A stretch of 64,000 bases of DNA from Ornithodoros turicata (GCF_037126465.1 NC_088210.1:14406011-14470010), one strand, 5' to 3'. Counted from the stretch's first letter, positions 33,700-46,456 are shown. Notes: a model not told the origin generated them from the letters alone. Made by a program: numbers and translations.

Positions 33700-34190
33700 A
33701 CTCTGATTTGTTGAAAATGGGAGGTGAGCTTCTTTTTTGTGACACCTTATATTTATGCTAGGAATCATAAAGAGGCGTACTCCCCACTCTCTCCTCAGAT
33801 GAGGAGTGATAACACTATCAGCGAATGGCATTGAGCACGTTATGTGGTGAATTTTGTGTTCGTCGTATAGTCGTCATTGATTTGAAGAGAGCTGGACATG
33901 AAACGTTTTTGCACGGCTCACAAACAAAGAAAAGCGTCATCCGTCACAATAAAAAAGAACTTCGCCAAACGGTTAAGGCCAACAACTGCACAAAAAGATA
34001 CCGTTATCTCTTCTAAGTTCTGGAAAGCGCGGGGCGTACGCCCCTTTTGTGACAACTAACATAATACGCATAAGTATCACAGAAAGGCGTACGCCTCCCG
34101 TTGTTAGCCAATCAGGGGGCAGAACGATGTAATTCGGGACGGTGGTTGGTCCGTTGTTAGCCAATTGACAATATTATGCTCAGGTCGCAC
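33700..34190. mobile_element. Degraded CACTC-family MITE pieces
   Basis: TGATTTGTTGAAAATGGGAG, GAGGCGTACTCC and GGGGCGTACGCCCC arms recur in broken order, with the GGTGGTTGG right-end block near 34140. Confidence 0.6.
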
Positions 34191-34203
34191 AGCGGTAAAC
34201 CTA

Positions 34204-34451
34204 CACTCTTAAAAATGAACTTCACCGCGTAGCACGCTCCTAGCCAAGCATAATCTCAAATGATATCGTTATCGGCCCTCATTTGTTGAAAACGGGAGGC
34301 GTACGCCTTTTTTGTGGCACTTACGCTGTTCATACTGTCACAAAAAAGGCGTACGCCTCCCGTTTTCAACAAATCAGGGCTGATAACGATATCATTCGAG
34401 ATTATGGTTGGCTGGGAGCGCGCAATGCGGTGAAGTTCATTTCAAAGAGTG
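34204..34451. mobile_element. Near-intact CACTC hairpin MITE
   Basis: TACACTCTTAAAAATGAACT at the left, TTCATTTCAAAGAGTG at the right; the inner palindrome GGCGTACGCCTTTTTTGTG / CACAAAAAAGGCGTACGCC flanks a short loop. Confidence 0.88.
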
Positions 34452-35159
34452 TGTGTTGTGTGCGTGTGCCCTATTCGGGAACGTCATTTTCACGCTCTTA
34501 CAAACAAAGCTGTATTCGTTTCCAGGATCCACCTTTTAGGCGACGTTACGTCTAACGTGTTTGCGCAAGGTGGTATCCCTTTCCATATCCCTTTCCACAG
34601 CGTGAGAAACCCCGCAGAAGTTTGCAACAACAACAATAACGAGGAAGTTTTCTATTGTACGGTGCGGCACTGTGGAGACGTGTGCCGTGTCACTTTTCCA
34701 CGTATGAACACACAAAGCCGGTGTTCGCGTGCGTTGAACGAGTTCGGGGTGAAAGAAAAATGGCGCACGGAGGTATTTTGATGACAATGATGAGTTAGAG
34801 TTTTCTTTCCATGTTCTTTTATCTTTCTTTTTTTGTGCAAAAGCGTGTATGGCTATGATGCGCCAAACTATAGACGATGCTTTGTTGGTGTTGCTCTATT
34901 GCGCAGTGCACTCATATACAGGGAGGCCTCAGAATAGCCCACATCTTTTATAGAGCTGCGAATTATCATTGTTACGTGGGCTTTCACACTGATCCACAAT
35001 GGACGAGGAAAGCAAGTTTTGAGACCATGGGCACCGAACCGCCACCAGGTTTCGCGCCCGACGCGTGTCCGTCAACAAAAGTTTTTTTCAGACAAGAGTA
35101 GCTGGAGTAGTAAAAGTACATAGAAGAGCTCCTGTCGCTATTATGTGCAGATGCTTTCG

Positions 35160-35376
35160 CTCTCGCGAATGAAAATGTGCGATCTTTGACCGTTAATCGA
35201 GGGAAGCTTCACTGCCTCCTGGCGCACAGTCTCCGAGTGTGCTTGGGAGTCTCCCGGGCGGCAGAGACCCATATGGTCATTGCTGAGGCTATAAGGAAGC
35301 CCGGCCTGAAGTTCTTCGCTACGGGGAGACGTGTAGGCCGTACCTCCGCCTTCTAGCTCACCATCGGCGGCACCCG
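35160..35376 (-). other. GC-rich minus-strand frame, unrecognised
   Basis: A 70-codon open stretch (TAYTSPRSEELQAGLPYSL is part of it) ends at a stop near 35141 and is bounded by a MITE at 35380. It lies upstream of the orcokinin exon on the same strand and is more GC-rich than its surroundings. I see no signal peptide or clear donor site, so a role in that gene is only a guess. Confidence 0.2.
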
Positions 35377-35379
35377 CGA

Positions 35380-35617
35380 CACTCTTAAAAATGAACTTCA
35401 CCACATAGCACGCTCCTAGCCAACCATCATCCCGAATGACACCGTTCTCGCCCCTGATTTGTTGAAAACGGGAGGCGGAGCCTATTTTGTGCCGTGCATA
35501 ATGAGCACAAAATAGGCTCCGCCTTCCGTTTTCAGCAAATCAGGAGCGAGAACGTTGTCATTCGGGATGGTGGTTGGCTAGGAGTGTGCTGTGTGGTGAA
35601 GTTCATTTTTAAGAGTG
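35380..35617. mobile_element. CACTC hairpin MITE, AGCCTATTTTGTGC-loop subtype
   Basis: The inner arms read GGCGGAGCCTATTTTGTGC and its complement, unlike the GGCGTACGCC subtype; the outer arms are shared. The sister copy is at 51579-51815. Confidence 0.88.
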
Positions 35618-35699
35618 TAGCTATGAAGCTCCGGAGACGCAACCACTGCAGCGTATACACCCATGTGTCTCTCAACTGAAGACTACTATACCTGACTTT

Positions 35700-36845
35700 G
35701 TGGTCACACCCACAGCTCCCAGCACTACTCCTCGGACTTTTCCGACACCCCGCATCTCCCTATCGGTGCCTGGGCCAACAGGGAAGAAAGGCAAGGTTGC
35801 TGCATGCGTGACGAAGCAGCTCACTCTCGATATGATGAGCTCGTGTTATGAGACTTCCACCGCAGTATTCACGGACGGCTCAACCCACGAGGGGAAGTTC
35901 GTCGTCTGCCTTTGTCATTCCCTCCGAGTCAATTTCAGATGGCCATCATCTCTCACATAAACCATCGTCAACATGCGCTGAGCTTTATGCTATTCTTTTC
36001 GTCCTGCGGAAAACTACTTGGTCGTTTTTTTACGGATTCCAGATCTGCGCTGCAGTGTGCGGCAACTATGGGACTTCGCGGCTTCCTCAGCCGTGTGGTC
36101 ATTGAAATTCTGCAAGTATATAAGAAAGCAAGCACACAGGGCCACTCTATCGTCTTCCAGTGGATCCCGGGTCATGTAGGCGTCAGCGGGAACGAGGACG
36201 CAGATCGAACACCTGCAGGCGCACATCAGTATACACCCGGCGTGTCCCCATCATCTTGTCTCAGGGGGATCTCCGTTACCTTGTCTCAAGCCTCACTGGC
36301 CCCAAGATGCACTCTCAATGGCAAAATGACATCGCCACCCACTCTCCGCTTTACTCCGTTGGCCCCACCATTGTCCCTTACTCTCCCCCGCCGAATGCCA
36401 CGTTCCTTTATACCACAGTCTTTCACCGCATGAGACTTAAGGTGGCCTTTACACTGGCTTTGAAACACCTCCTCGGTGTCTGCGCGTCCAGCCTCTGTTC
36501 CACGTGTGGTGTACGCGGTGACCTCCATCGCATCCTCCATGGTCTGCGGACAGTACGATCGCGAACGCGCCCTCATGGAAACTGCTCTGCAACGCGTCGA
36601 TCAACGGCAGTTCGACTTAGCCAAAATTCTCGAGCCATGGTCGAACCCCTCACATCTGATGCAAGGCCTACGAGTTGTTGCTGAGTTCCTCTCCAGTACT
36701 GGACTAATGGACGAACTCTAATAGGACCACCTTTCCATCATCATCACTTTCTCATCCCTTCCACAAGCGCAATGGGGCAGTGTACCGCCATAACGGCACT
36801 GAGTGACCCACCACATCATCATCTCATTCATGTGTGTGTGTGTCG
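35700..36845 (+). pseudogene. Non-LTR retrotransposon 3' part: RNase H and C-terminal zinc knuckle, frameshifted
   Basis: Reading across at least three frameshifts gives AVFTDGSTHEG, STCAELYAILFVLR, FTDSRSALQC and FQWIPGHVGVSGNEDAD, the catalytic D-E-D and the H/D of RNase H. It is followed by CSTCGVRGDLH and a C-terminus ending GLMDEL at about 36721. The 3' UTR ends in CATCATCATCTCATTCATG plus TG repeats near 36840. This is consistent with I-type elements carrying RNase H. The upstream reverse transcriptase is missing (5' truncated). Confidence 0.85.
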
Positions 36846-36849
36846 AGGG

Positions 36850-39400
36850 AAGTTACTAATCCATGTGTTATGTAGCCCGCCTTATGTCTATACAAGCACG
36901 TCCTTGTCAGGTTCCTTGTGAACTAGCGCAGTCAGCTGCTACAAGGTTGCGTAACATCAGGTTGCAGTTTCGTAAAGTAGCAGTCCATACTGAATTCCGA
37001 CCTATGCACCATAAAAAAAAACTAAAGCAAAACCATAAAAACTCCAATCATCATCATTACTCAATTCTGCACAGTACTAGTCCCACAGTACCGATACATA
37101 AAACGATTCAGGTTTTGCGTACTGGTTATACGGGCGGAAGTCGCGTAATTCTGAGAACAGAACAGGACTTCACCGCGTGTCGCGAACGGTCTGCCTGGGG
37201 GAACCATGCGTCCTGGGCCGACTTCACGGGGAACTACGCCGACATTTACCTCATACCGTCTAAGGAAAACTCAGTGAAAAAGGCCAGAGAGCACAGTTCG
37301 AACTCGGGGTGCTTATCCCTGTCTCTGCGTTGAAGGCAGTCATGCTATAAAACCATTCTAACAGCACTGGACGTTATATATGCTTCTGTGGGGAAGAAAG
37401 TTAACCTATACACTAAAAATATCGATCGCAGTATCGAACAGTGTCCTTCCCTATAGCACTGCGACGCTGCGGTTTTGAGGGAGCGCGAAGAAAAATGTAA
37501 CTGAAAAGTTAAAAAGCGCACATATACGGGCAAGGCTTCATAAGTGAGCGAGCAACTTTAAATTTCCCCTCTCTTGAGGCAACCAAAAAAGGGGCTAGCA
37601 ATTTCCTGTGGGCTGTGAATGCGGGAAAGATAACACTGATGGGCGGTAGCCAATCAGGAGGGCGCGCTGCTTTAAAAGTACGGGGAAAACACTTTGCACA
37701 ATCTCCGGAAGCCATTTGTTCGAAATAACAAGGTCCTCTCTTTACCGACGTGCGGGGGGCTGACATGAAGTGGGCTCCAGGGTAACGTGGACGCCCACAT
37801 AACGCCAGTTGGGTTATTAAAATGGGCCTTGGTAAGATCCGCACCGTGACTTATTATTAGCTTCACGTGACGTCATCCGCAGGAGAGCGCCACTGTTGCT
37901 AGCAGACTTGCCGCTATAATGTATAGGTCCTCAGGTACTCCAGGCCTTCACCCACATCGCATTCATCGTATACATTTGGTGTTTCATCTTTACTACAACG
38001 TGAATATTATTTGTACCACAACCCAAGTAATTACCATGTTTTCAACGTTAATAAGCTTCTAAATGGCATTTGGCAGTGAACGAAACCGGAACCAAACTTC
38101 GAAGGGCCTGCATGATGACGGCGATTTCGCTTTTTCGAAGCTAGTGCCAACACCATTAACAGTCAGCCAATCAGGATCGTGTTTTCAACGGCCGTAGCCA
38201 ATCACGAACGTGCTTTCAGCGGTCTTGGCCATGGAGAAGGACCACTGTCGTCTGCGAGTTGTGATTGAGCGTCCCGGCGTACTAAATGGGAAAACTTGGA
38301 AATAAAGCGCAAAACGGTCTCAATCTTTCTCAAAACTGATTTTCTGGAAAGCGTCTCGCACTTTTTGTCTAAATATTCAGGTCTGCCGGTTCCAGGCGAG
38401 CTGCAATCATTTGCGCGTTCTTCAATTCGCAGAACAGTGAATCGCAGTAGCAGACGAATGCTGACTCTTAATTGAAAGAAGGAGAGGAGACAATGCGCAG
38501 GCTTTCTCTCTCTAGGTGGTGTCGCTAGTGCCCTCTGGAGAGGTGACGTCAGTGAATAAACTCTATACTCTGGGGGTCAGGTCTCTTGAGGTCAGGACGG
38601 ACTAAATCTCTTGTCTTCAGAATCTCCCCAAAGTTATGTTACTGAAATCTTCTTGTCTCACTTTACATTCCTGCAAAATATTTGGCTCTATACGTGACGC
38701 GAAAGCTAGAGAAAATTAATTTTATATTTTTGAGAACTGTGACGTCATGTTAAGCTCAGACGGAGCGCGGGGCTCTCATCTGGCAACGTTGTTGCCCTTC
38801 GCGTCTTTCGGGGGCCTCACTTTTTGCACTTTGTTAGCGTAGCCACACGTGTCCACGTATCCTCTGACCGCTCCGACCGTCGAGAAGTAAGTCGAGGGGT
38901 AAAACACAAGGAGGGAGAAGACATCTCTCCCACTTTCACCTCTTTCGATCAGTGTCACGTGACTTCTCCACCACGTGACCCTCCCCGGACGCCGGCGTCG
39001 TTGCTAGGAGACGAGTGATTACGTCACCCGTTCCTCGCGTCATCGAAACTTGTGGAGGCTCAGCAGATCTTCAAAAATTGACAGAAATGCACAGCGTTCG
39101 TAAACAGGATTGAAATTTCGCGTATACAGTCCTTGAGGCACCTTCTTTTCATGGACTAAATAAAATAAACGCTGTTTTCCGAGTCCGGAGTGGCACTTCA
39201 AGGGCGTCAAAAGAGAAACGCGTGAAGTTGCAAGGCAGTCGTTCAAGTTTGTCCGTGACTTGTATTTCTTTAAATACAATCGAAGATTCGGAATGCACAA
39301 ACCTATGTCAGTATTAGTATATTAGTGTCGAAGCATTGTCCTGGAGTAGCCAGTCCCGAGTGGCTCGAGACTACCATCTCCATTTTTTTCTTTTAAAATC
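36850..39400. other. No gene; scattered repeats
   Basis: A degenerate SINE lies at 37155-37330 on the minus strand (CTGGGCCGACTTCACGGGGA, TTCGAACTCGGGG). A copy of the 16020 repeat lies at 38505-38640. Other frames show nothing recognisable. Confidence 0.45.
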
Positions 39401-39419
39401 AATCAATCAATCAGTGTCG

Positions 39420-40403
39420 AAGCATTCACTGTGCGCATCTAGACACCGTTGCCATCGCCGTGGCAACTCTTTTGATGCCTTTGGCGTAGAAATAAGTGGG
39501 CTGCTGTCGTAGCCACGGCAGGCTATCTTTCTGGAGGGCTTCATCTGTGTGGAACGTCTCTTCTCCGAGTGGTAATCGCTTGGAGCTAAATCTGGGCTGT
39601 AAGAGGCGTGGGGCAAAACCTCCCAGCACTTTGCGGCCACGGGTGTTACCGTCAAATTCGCCGCGTGAAGTCGCGGGCATTGTCGTGGAGAAGGACGACC
39701 CTTCCGGACACAACATTCCAGGTATAACGCGACACCCTTTATCAACGTGGAGAAGTACTGAGCATTAATCGCGACTCCTTGCTCCAAGAAGTCCACATGG
39801 ATGTCACCCCGCAAGTTCCAGAAGACAGTTCCTATGGACTTTTCAGCAGACGGCTATAGACTGCCGCATCTTGCTGTTCTTTGGCGGCGGGAAAGCCTTA
39901 TGTCGCCATTCCATATGCTGCTTCTGTTTGCCTCTGGGGTGAAAGAATGATTGCAAAAATTGGTCCCCCTCGGATTGAAACCAGTTCAGCAGCTGCTCAG
40001 AGACTGCCATGCGCGCTCCTTTCTGTTTACGAGTCAGGTGTCGGGGAAGCCACAGACTTTGCGGAACAGTAAGTGTCCTTAAATGATTGTCTCCACAATG
40101 CCGACACTCATAGTATTATACGCTGGGCTGCAATGTCCCGAACTGTTTACTCGCCGGTTTTCGAGGATCACTTGCTCAACGCCTGCGACATTCACTGGGC
40201 GTGACTGCAAGTCCATGTGGTTCATTCCTCACCATATCTCGTCCTTCGCCAAACAGTCTGCACCATTCGTACACTCTTCCCTTTGACATCGTTTGTTTCC
40301 CATACTGTATGCTTGTAATCTTTGCAAAATCTGCAGCTGGCTTGACGTTCTCCTTCATAAGGAACTTGATTATGCATCGCTGTTCCACACTGTTCGTCGC
40401 CAT
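39420..40403 (-). pseudogene. Mariner transposase remnant
   Basis: The minus strand begins MATNSVEQRCIIKFLMKENV at 40403, the helix-turn-helix N-terminus typical of mariner. It continues with YGKQTMSKGRVYEWCRLFGE and passes through several stops and frameshifts. It then gives INAQYFSTLIKGV, LPHASYSPDLAPSDYH and a C-terminal tail near 39430. The PDLAPSDYH motif marks the end of the DDD catalytic core. No intact frame and no clear terminal repeats: a dead copy. Confidence 0.85.
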
Positions 40404-40620
40404 GATAGTTGCCGCTGCTGCACGTACCGCTGACCAGAGAAGGATTGCACTTCGTCCTCCGAAAGTTTTATTCCACAACATTTACTCACTGATTTTTCTC
40501 GAGCAGATAAGTCTCGATCAATCATGAACGACCCTTGTACATTCCACGCAGAATTTATTTCACGGCTCTCAGAGGTTTAGAGATCAAATAGCCACTTTAA
40601 CGAGACGGAGAAACCAAAGA

Positions 40621-40641
40621 AAGAGAGAGAGAGAGAGAGAG
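40621..40641 (+). repeat. (AG)n microsatellite
   Basis: About ten GA units. Confidence 0.9.
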
Positions 40642-41130
40642 AAACGTTGCGAAACCTCTCAAGGTAGAGGCTCTATTCGCTGTTGCGGCAACAAAGAACC
40701 TACCTTCGGCAAACTGGAGAAGCCAGAGATCGAGCAAATTGGGATTGTCGTTGGGAGGACGAGATAATCTTCTCGTTAAAACGCCTATATACGACCGAGT
40801 CGCGCAAATAATTTCGGAGACATATAAATTGTTCTCCAGCTTTAGGCAACAAAGGCAGGGCGCTGCAAGTCAAGCAGCATGGCGAGTTATGTAATGCGTT
40901 TCTTTTTCGTTGTGCGAATGGCAACGTAACGGAAGACTTTTATTGCCTTCCACGCCCCCTTTTGTGGGCTAGGTTTAAAGGTCGGACTCTCTGTATGGCT
41001 AGAGCAGAATGAGGCGCGTGCAGATGACGTCACGCGCAGCCTTTGAGTCACGTGACATGAGAAAACATGGGGATGCGCCACTGGCGTCTTACTGCGGGCC
41101 GAATGAGGAGGAGTTCTGATTTAATAGCGT

Positions 41131-41262
41131 GCACTCTAAAAGCAGAACTTCCCTGCATAAAACGCAGTGCGCGAACCATTGCCACGGATGATAGGGTTAT
41201 CGTTTCTGATTCGGAGAGAGAGGGGCGTACGCCCCCCCCCCCGCCGCCCACGTGAGCAGAAT
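41131..41262. mobile_element. CACTC-family MITE, left half
   Basis: GCACTCTAAAAGCAGAACTT, then GATAGGGTTATCGTTTCTGA and GAGGGGCGTACGCCCCC; the right half is lost. Confidence 0.55.
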
Positions 41263-41334
41263 AGATAAACCGAAAGCTCTTGCTCACAACCGATTCGCGT
41301 GCGTTCTCGGAGTATAATCCTATTATATACAGGG

Positions 41335-42720
41335 TGTTTCACCTATAGCGTGATAAAAAATTCTACTGGCGACGTCCTCGCCGGAAGATTGTGGTACTTT
41401 CGGCAATTACCTTCTGGAATCTTTTGCCGCCACTTAGGAAGGCTTTGGACAATTTTTGATTAAGAGAAGTTTGTTTTTTCAATCGAACTTTGAAAATTGC
41501 CAAACCAACCTCACTTTTTTTAAAAAACTGAAATATGAAGTCCGCCACCGATAACCGCAGACCCAACAAGAACTATGCACAGTATAGCAAAGAAATAGTA
41601 AAAAAATTAAATTAAAAAAATTAAAGTGCCGCTTGAGCCCCGCCTGCTTGATTGTCTCAAAAAAAGCGCGCGCGAAATGTGATTCCACTATATACTTGTA
41701 AAGCATCGTCGCAATCCCACGGAGAAGGACTAAAAGGCCACGTACACGTACTCGACGTATTCGACTCACTCACGTATACGACGATGCCGGGGTCATGAGC
41801 TTTGCACGTCGAGGAACACATTGACTTGAAGAGGCATTTTCTTTCCACGCGAATTTGTCCGAATCAAGCACGCATTCGTTTGACGACTTCGCCGTCGCTT
41901 TCATGCTATATCCTAAAAGTCTGCTCGCTACTTGGCGTAACGTATCTGATGCGACACACGACGAGTAAAAGTCTCCGGTACAGTGGATTTTATTTTACAG
42001 TGGATCTTGATGGACAGAAAGATAAAAAGGAAGACACACGGAAAGAAGTTGCTGAAATGGCCGTCAAACGACTTCTCGACAGCAGCAAAGCCCACATTTC
42101 TTACAAAAGTTGCAGGACCTTAAATGAAAGCGCGCTTGTGCCGAAGCTGTGAGCTAAGCCTAATGAGGCGGAGCGTATGACTCCCTCAACGCTCCCTGCC
42201 GTGACGCGAACGAACTATACGACATACCACCAAGGGATTCGCACTTGAGTGCCGGCTCAAAAGCAAAGTCTCTCCTTTAAGCCTTCTAACGTGGACGTGA
42301 CCCTAAGCTCAGCTTGGCCTGTTTGTTTCCGAGCAATCTCTGTCTGTCCGTAATCTTATCGAGTCTCGTAGACAGAACTAAGGGAAGGCTGCAAGAAAAA
42401 ATAAAATAAAAAGAAAAGATGTTTCTCCAGAAGTGTTTCTGGTAGAGTAGAACGTCGTCATTTTACGGTACCCCGGGGCGACGTTATTTCGGCGGCTGTA
42501 AAACCCGGGCGAGAAGTTTCCCGTCTAGTCACGTCGGCGCTCTATGACTTTATTAAGTGCGTGATACATAAAAAGATGATTTGTACACAGGTACGCGCCT
42601 GTTGTGCTGAGTGCCGTGACCGCGTCAATTTAAGATAAAGAGAAAAAGAAAGGCCCAACAATTTATGTTCTCTGGAGGAAGAGGACAAAGAATCACATTT
42701 CGAACGATTAACCTTATCTG
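41335..42720. other. Repeat-like start CAGGGTGTTTCACC, otherwise unassigned
   Basis: ACAGGGTGTTTCACCTATAG at 41327-41352 looks like the end of a dispersed element, but no partner end was found. The 116-codon frame at 41802-42152 has no domain. Confidence 0.3.
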
Positions 42721-42727
42721 ATATTTC

Positions 42728-42826
42728 TCTCCTCTTTTTTTTTATATAATAAACATATCCCCCCCCCTTGTCTGGCATTTCCCTTCTCTTTTTTTATATA
42801 TAATAAACATATCCCCGATTGTCTGA
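42728..42826 (+). repeat. Two tandem 3' ends of a C-tailed non-LTR retrotransposon
   Basis: AATAAACATATCC followed by a C-run occurs twice 60 bp apart, with the TGGCATTTCCCTTCTCTTTT 3' UTR segment before the second. This matches the reverse complement of 60147-60200. Confidence 0.7.
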
Positions 42827-42879
42827 TACACGATTTTAAAACGATGCGCGCGCTGCCAAGCGCGCGGCGCAAAGCAGCA

Positions 42880-43180
42880 TGGGAACTTCGAGGGACACTG
42901 CTCTGTCGTCTGCTTCGGTTATGGTTTACCCCGGCTGCCACTGCTGCTGCGCACAGCGGGAATGTTGTTCCGCCTCTGGCCTTCCTGTAAGACGCTCTAA
43001 GTTCCCATGAGCCCTTGCGGGTCACAGGTGGCGCTTGCTTTTCGAAAAATGTCTATATAACAAGGTCTATAAAAGGTGTATAAAAGGTGTTTTGAGGCGA
43101 GCGGAGTACTATTATTGAATTGTGATGTGGCAAAGCTTTCGTTTGTCCCATCCTACAATTAGCAATACGAAGAAGGTCTA
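42880..43180 (+). repeat. Repeat family R1, second locus
   Basis: Shares GGGAATGTTGTT, TAAGTTCCCATGAGCCCTTG and CCCATCCTACAATTAGCAA with 9405-10500. Confidence 0.6.
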
Positions 43181-43539
43181 TTAGGCACTCCTATACAAAG
43201 TACAAACGAGTACAAAAAAAAGTAAAATAAAAATAAATAAATACAAGAATAAGGACGCTGGCGCAAATGTTGGCATTGATGGGCCCGGTTTCACGGACGA
43301 GATCGAGGGTTGCTAAAGCTTAATAGTTAGCAGTCAAACAAAAGCAGTTAATACTGAATTCTATTTTTTTCTTTTTCTTTTGCAAACGTTAGTGACGCTA
43401 TGAATGTTTCAGAGACAATACAGGTTAGATAATACAGGTTATGTGTTAATTGAAGTCAAGGGACCGTTGATCCCGGTTCAACTGTTAATCGGCGTTGGTG
43501 AAACCGGGCCTTAGTACTGCAAGCCGACGTATGGTTGTA

Positions 43540-43990
43540 CACTCTTAAAAATGATGATGGTGGTGGCGGTGGTGGTGGTGGTGCTCGTGAAAGGGCTCGC
43601 CGTTGTCGGCCTCACAGAGGTGGGCAACGTCACGACATAACGCCCTGGGGAAGTGTGCGTCCTGGGCCGACTTCTAAGGGAGCTATGCCGACATATGTCT
43701 GAAAAAGTCTGAGGAAAACCCTTAAAGGAAGCGCCTAAAAATGGACTTCACCGCATAGCACGCTCCTGGCCAACAATAATCTCGAACGATATCTTTGTCT
43801 GCTCTGATTTATTGAAAACGGGAGGCGTGCGCCTTTTCTTTTTTATGACACTATTGCTATTCATAATTGTCGCAAAAAAAAAAAAAGCGTACGCCTCCCA
43901 TTTTCAACGAATCAAGGGAGAGAACGTTGTCATTCGGGATGGTGGTTGGCTAGGAGCGTGCTATGCGGTGAAGCTCTTTTTTTTAGAGTG
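43540..43990. mobile_element. CACTC hairpin MITE split by a SINE
   Basis: The left end CACTCTTAAAAATG (43540-43553) and the remaining MITE from 43734 to TTTAGAGTG at 43990 are separated by the SINE at 43554-43733. The inner arms GGCGTGCGCC / GCGTACGCC lie around 43825-43900. Confidence 0.85.
43554..43733 (-). mobile_element. tRNA-derived SINE inserted in a MITE, 10-bp target duplication
   Basis: CTTAAAAATG (43544-43553) and CCTAAAAATG (43734-43743) flank it, 9 of 10 identical. It has a GGT-repeat tail, the GACGCCCTGGGG-type body and GAGGAAAACCC, on the minus strand; the tRNA head is missing. Confidence 0.88.
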
Positions 43991-43999
43991 CAGGGGAGA

Positions 44000-45640
44000 T
44001 TATATAGCAATGGAAGTTGGAGTTGGCTGCTTCAAGCTCCGCAACGCTACTGCTCAGCAAAGGGACGAGTCGAACCGCATGCAAGGTTACGGTAGCAACT
44101 CGTTCATAATTGTCACATTTTTAAGAGTGTACTTTTCCAAAGTGTGGACGCATAATACTATAGAAGATCTGGCGAAGGGAATAATGATGATGATGATGAT
44201 GATGGTAGAAGACAAAATATGAGGATGTGAATGTGAGCAGCCGTCCCGTACTGTCTGTGTTTTTTTATTCACTCTTGTTCGCGTTTCCCAGCTGCTTGTC
44301 ATTCGTTATGGATTGACACCAATTATACCACACATTGTTCCCGAAGTGGAGATGTGAGCCCGCTCACCGCGCGGAACAAGCTACTACAGATCTATAGTAT
44401 AGAGCAGAAAAAAAAAAAGAAGAAAAAAGTACCGAGAAGTTTCTCAGTTATGATAACGGACATGATAAAGGATATGATAAAGGACAACGCATGCATGCTA
44501 TCATACATACGTCGACTGACACATAGGAGAAGCAACGATTCAAAGGGCCGAGCTCACGTGACATAGCACTGCTTCGCACCGACCCAAAATAGTAAGAACG
44601 ACAGACATTGCAAGGCTAGGGAAGGACCTCGATATTCCCAGTTTGCGAAATCCCCGATCTCGAAATTCGCGCTCTCGAAACAAGGAAAATCATGAAGAGT
44701 GCTCGATTGCTTCGTAAGATGATATGCCGTTTTTTTTAAAACACGACATCAATATTTAAGCGCTCAAATTCACGAATTTGCTATGTCTGTCCAAGTCGTT
44801 TTAACGAACGAAAGCCACATTTTAGCGGCCGTTAGGCTTAGCAGGGCAGACAAGACGGAACAGCACGTTGGTTAGTTTATTATTAGTTTATCATTAGCTT
44901 AGTCCAAGTTCGGCGTTTGCATTTTTCTGTCCAGGTTACTCTAAGGTTACTCTAAGTTCGATATTGGCAGTTTCCCGCGCGCGACTGTGCATTTTATAGT
45001 CAGATAACATTTGTTTGCAGTAGTTTATTTTGCAACGGGGATTTCGATCACTTTATTTCGAGGTACACCGCAAGGCTAACAACCTCGGCAGGAAACGATT
45101 GGGGCGGAAGACAATTTCTAAAGTTCCGTGTCCGAGTAACGAGTAAGTGGTGAGTGAGACCGACTGTTACTGTGACAGCCTTGTCTGTGTTGTGACTGTT
45201 TCTGAAAACAAAAATTAAAAAAAATGGCGGTGTTTGTGACTGTTATTGTGACAGTCTTGGCTGTTGTTGTATCTGTTGGGTTGAAACCGTTTCCCCAAAC
45301 AATTTTGGCGGGGTTTTGTGACTGTTTTTGATGGGAGGTTGCTTTTCTCTCTGGGTCTCCGTTTCCTGTTCGTTCGTTCGTGTCCTCCTGTCTTTTTTTT
45401 TCCTCGTTTCGCTCTTGCCCCTTTCATAATTTTTCGCTATATTTTTCTTTTTATATTATGTCAAGTGTATACGTACAACCGTATAGTGTCTTTAAGTGAG
45501 TACGTGCCATGGAGTAGCTGGTCTCCATGTATGTGGAAATAATTATCTCATTTTTTTCCCTTGTTATAATCAGTCAATCGTCAGGAAACGAGTGCATTAT
45601 CTAATACATGTCTTGATATGGCTGTACGACAGTCGCTTTG
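44000..45640. other. No gene or classified repeat
   Basis: AT-rich; an (ATG)n run near 44184-44205 and short frames only. Confidence 0.45.
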
Positions 45641-45643
45641 GAC

Positions 45644-46456
45644 CAGACTTGTACGTATCTTGAGTACGTACTCAAAATACAGTATTTTAAATACTTTTTC
45701 CGTATTTTAGTACTCTACTCAATACTTTTTTGCGACAAGTATTTTTAATGTATTTAAAATACTTTTTTCGGTATTTGCTACTCAGTACTCAAAATACTTT
45801 CCTTCCTCGTCAAGCCATATCCAGCACGCTTCCCGCCGTGCCGAGATTTTCAGCTCACTGGAATTTAACCCCCTTTTTCTTCATTTTTCTTTTTTGGGAA
45901 TTCGCGAATCTGTCATTTATCCTTTTGTACAATAGGTTGATCCCAAGCCTGGCCTTGCTTGTCAATAGCCAACTTCGTCAGAAAACCGTTCCCATTCATA
46001 TTGCCAGGTGAAGCACCAGGGGATTAAGTACAAGATAATCCCGGCATTTATTTCCTTGGTCATCAAAACAATAAACATGTGCCAGAGGTTGAAAAACCCG
46101 AACCAACATACAGGAGGGATTATGAAGTTTTGGGTCAGAACACATCAACAAAGTTTACTTGGGTTCACCAAAGTTCACCAAACATTACTTGACACCAAGA
46201 CGTTGCAAATAAAAGATATGAATGGCTGATGAAGTTTATTCCCTTCATTTGTAAGGCCACGTTCAGAATACGCGTTTCACTTACTGCTAATACTAAAGTA
46301 CTTTAAAGAGTATCTTAAATACTTCTTAGAGTATTTAGCACTCTACTCAAATTACTTTCAGTTTTGAGTATTTTGTACTCTATTTTAAATACTTTTTCCG
46401 TAGAGTATTTAGTATCTTATTTTAAATACTTTTGCGCAGTATTTTGTACAAGTCTG
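45644..46456. mobile_element. hAT element with exact 8-bp target duplication
   Basis: CTTTGGAC is repeated at 45636-45643 and 46457-46464. The ends CAGACTTGTAC and GTACAAGTCTG are perfect inverted repeats. Both ends are made of AAATACTTTTT/GAGTATTT units. 813 bp; the interior frames show no transposase. Confidence 0.93.

Noticed and set aside
35160..35376. Signal-peptide exon for orcokinin
   Set aside because: On the right strand and open, but no hydrophobic leader, no usable donor site and bounded by a MITE; not convincing.
35700..36721. A host RNase H gene
   Set aside because: Multiple frameshifts, a zinc-knuckle C-terminus and a repeat-ended 3' UTR show it is a dead non-LTR retrotransposon.
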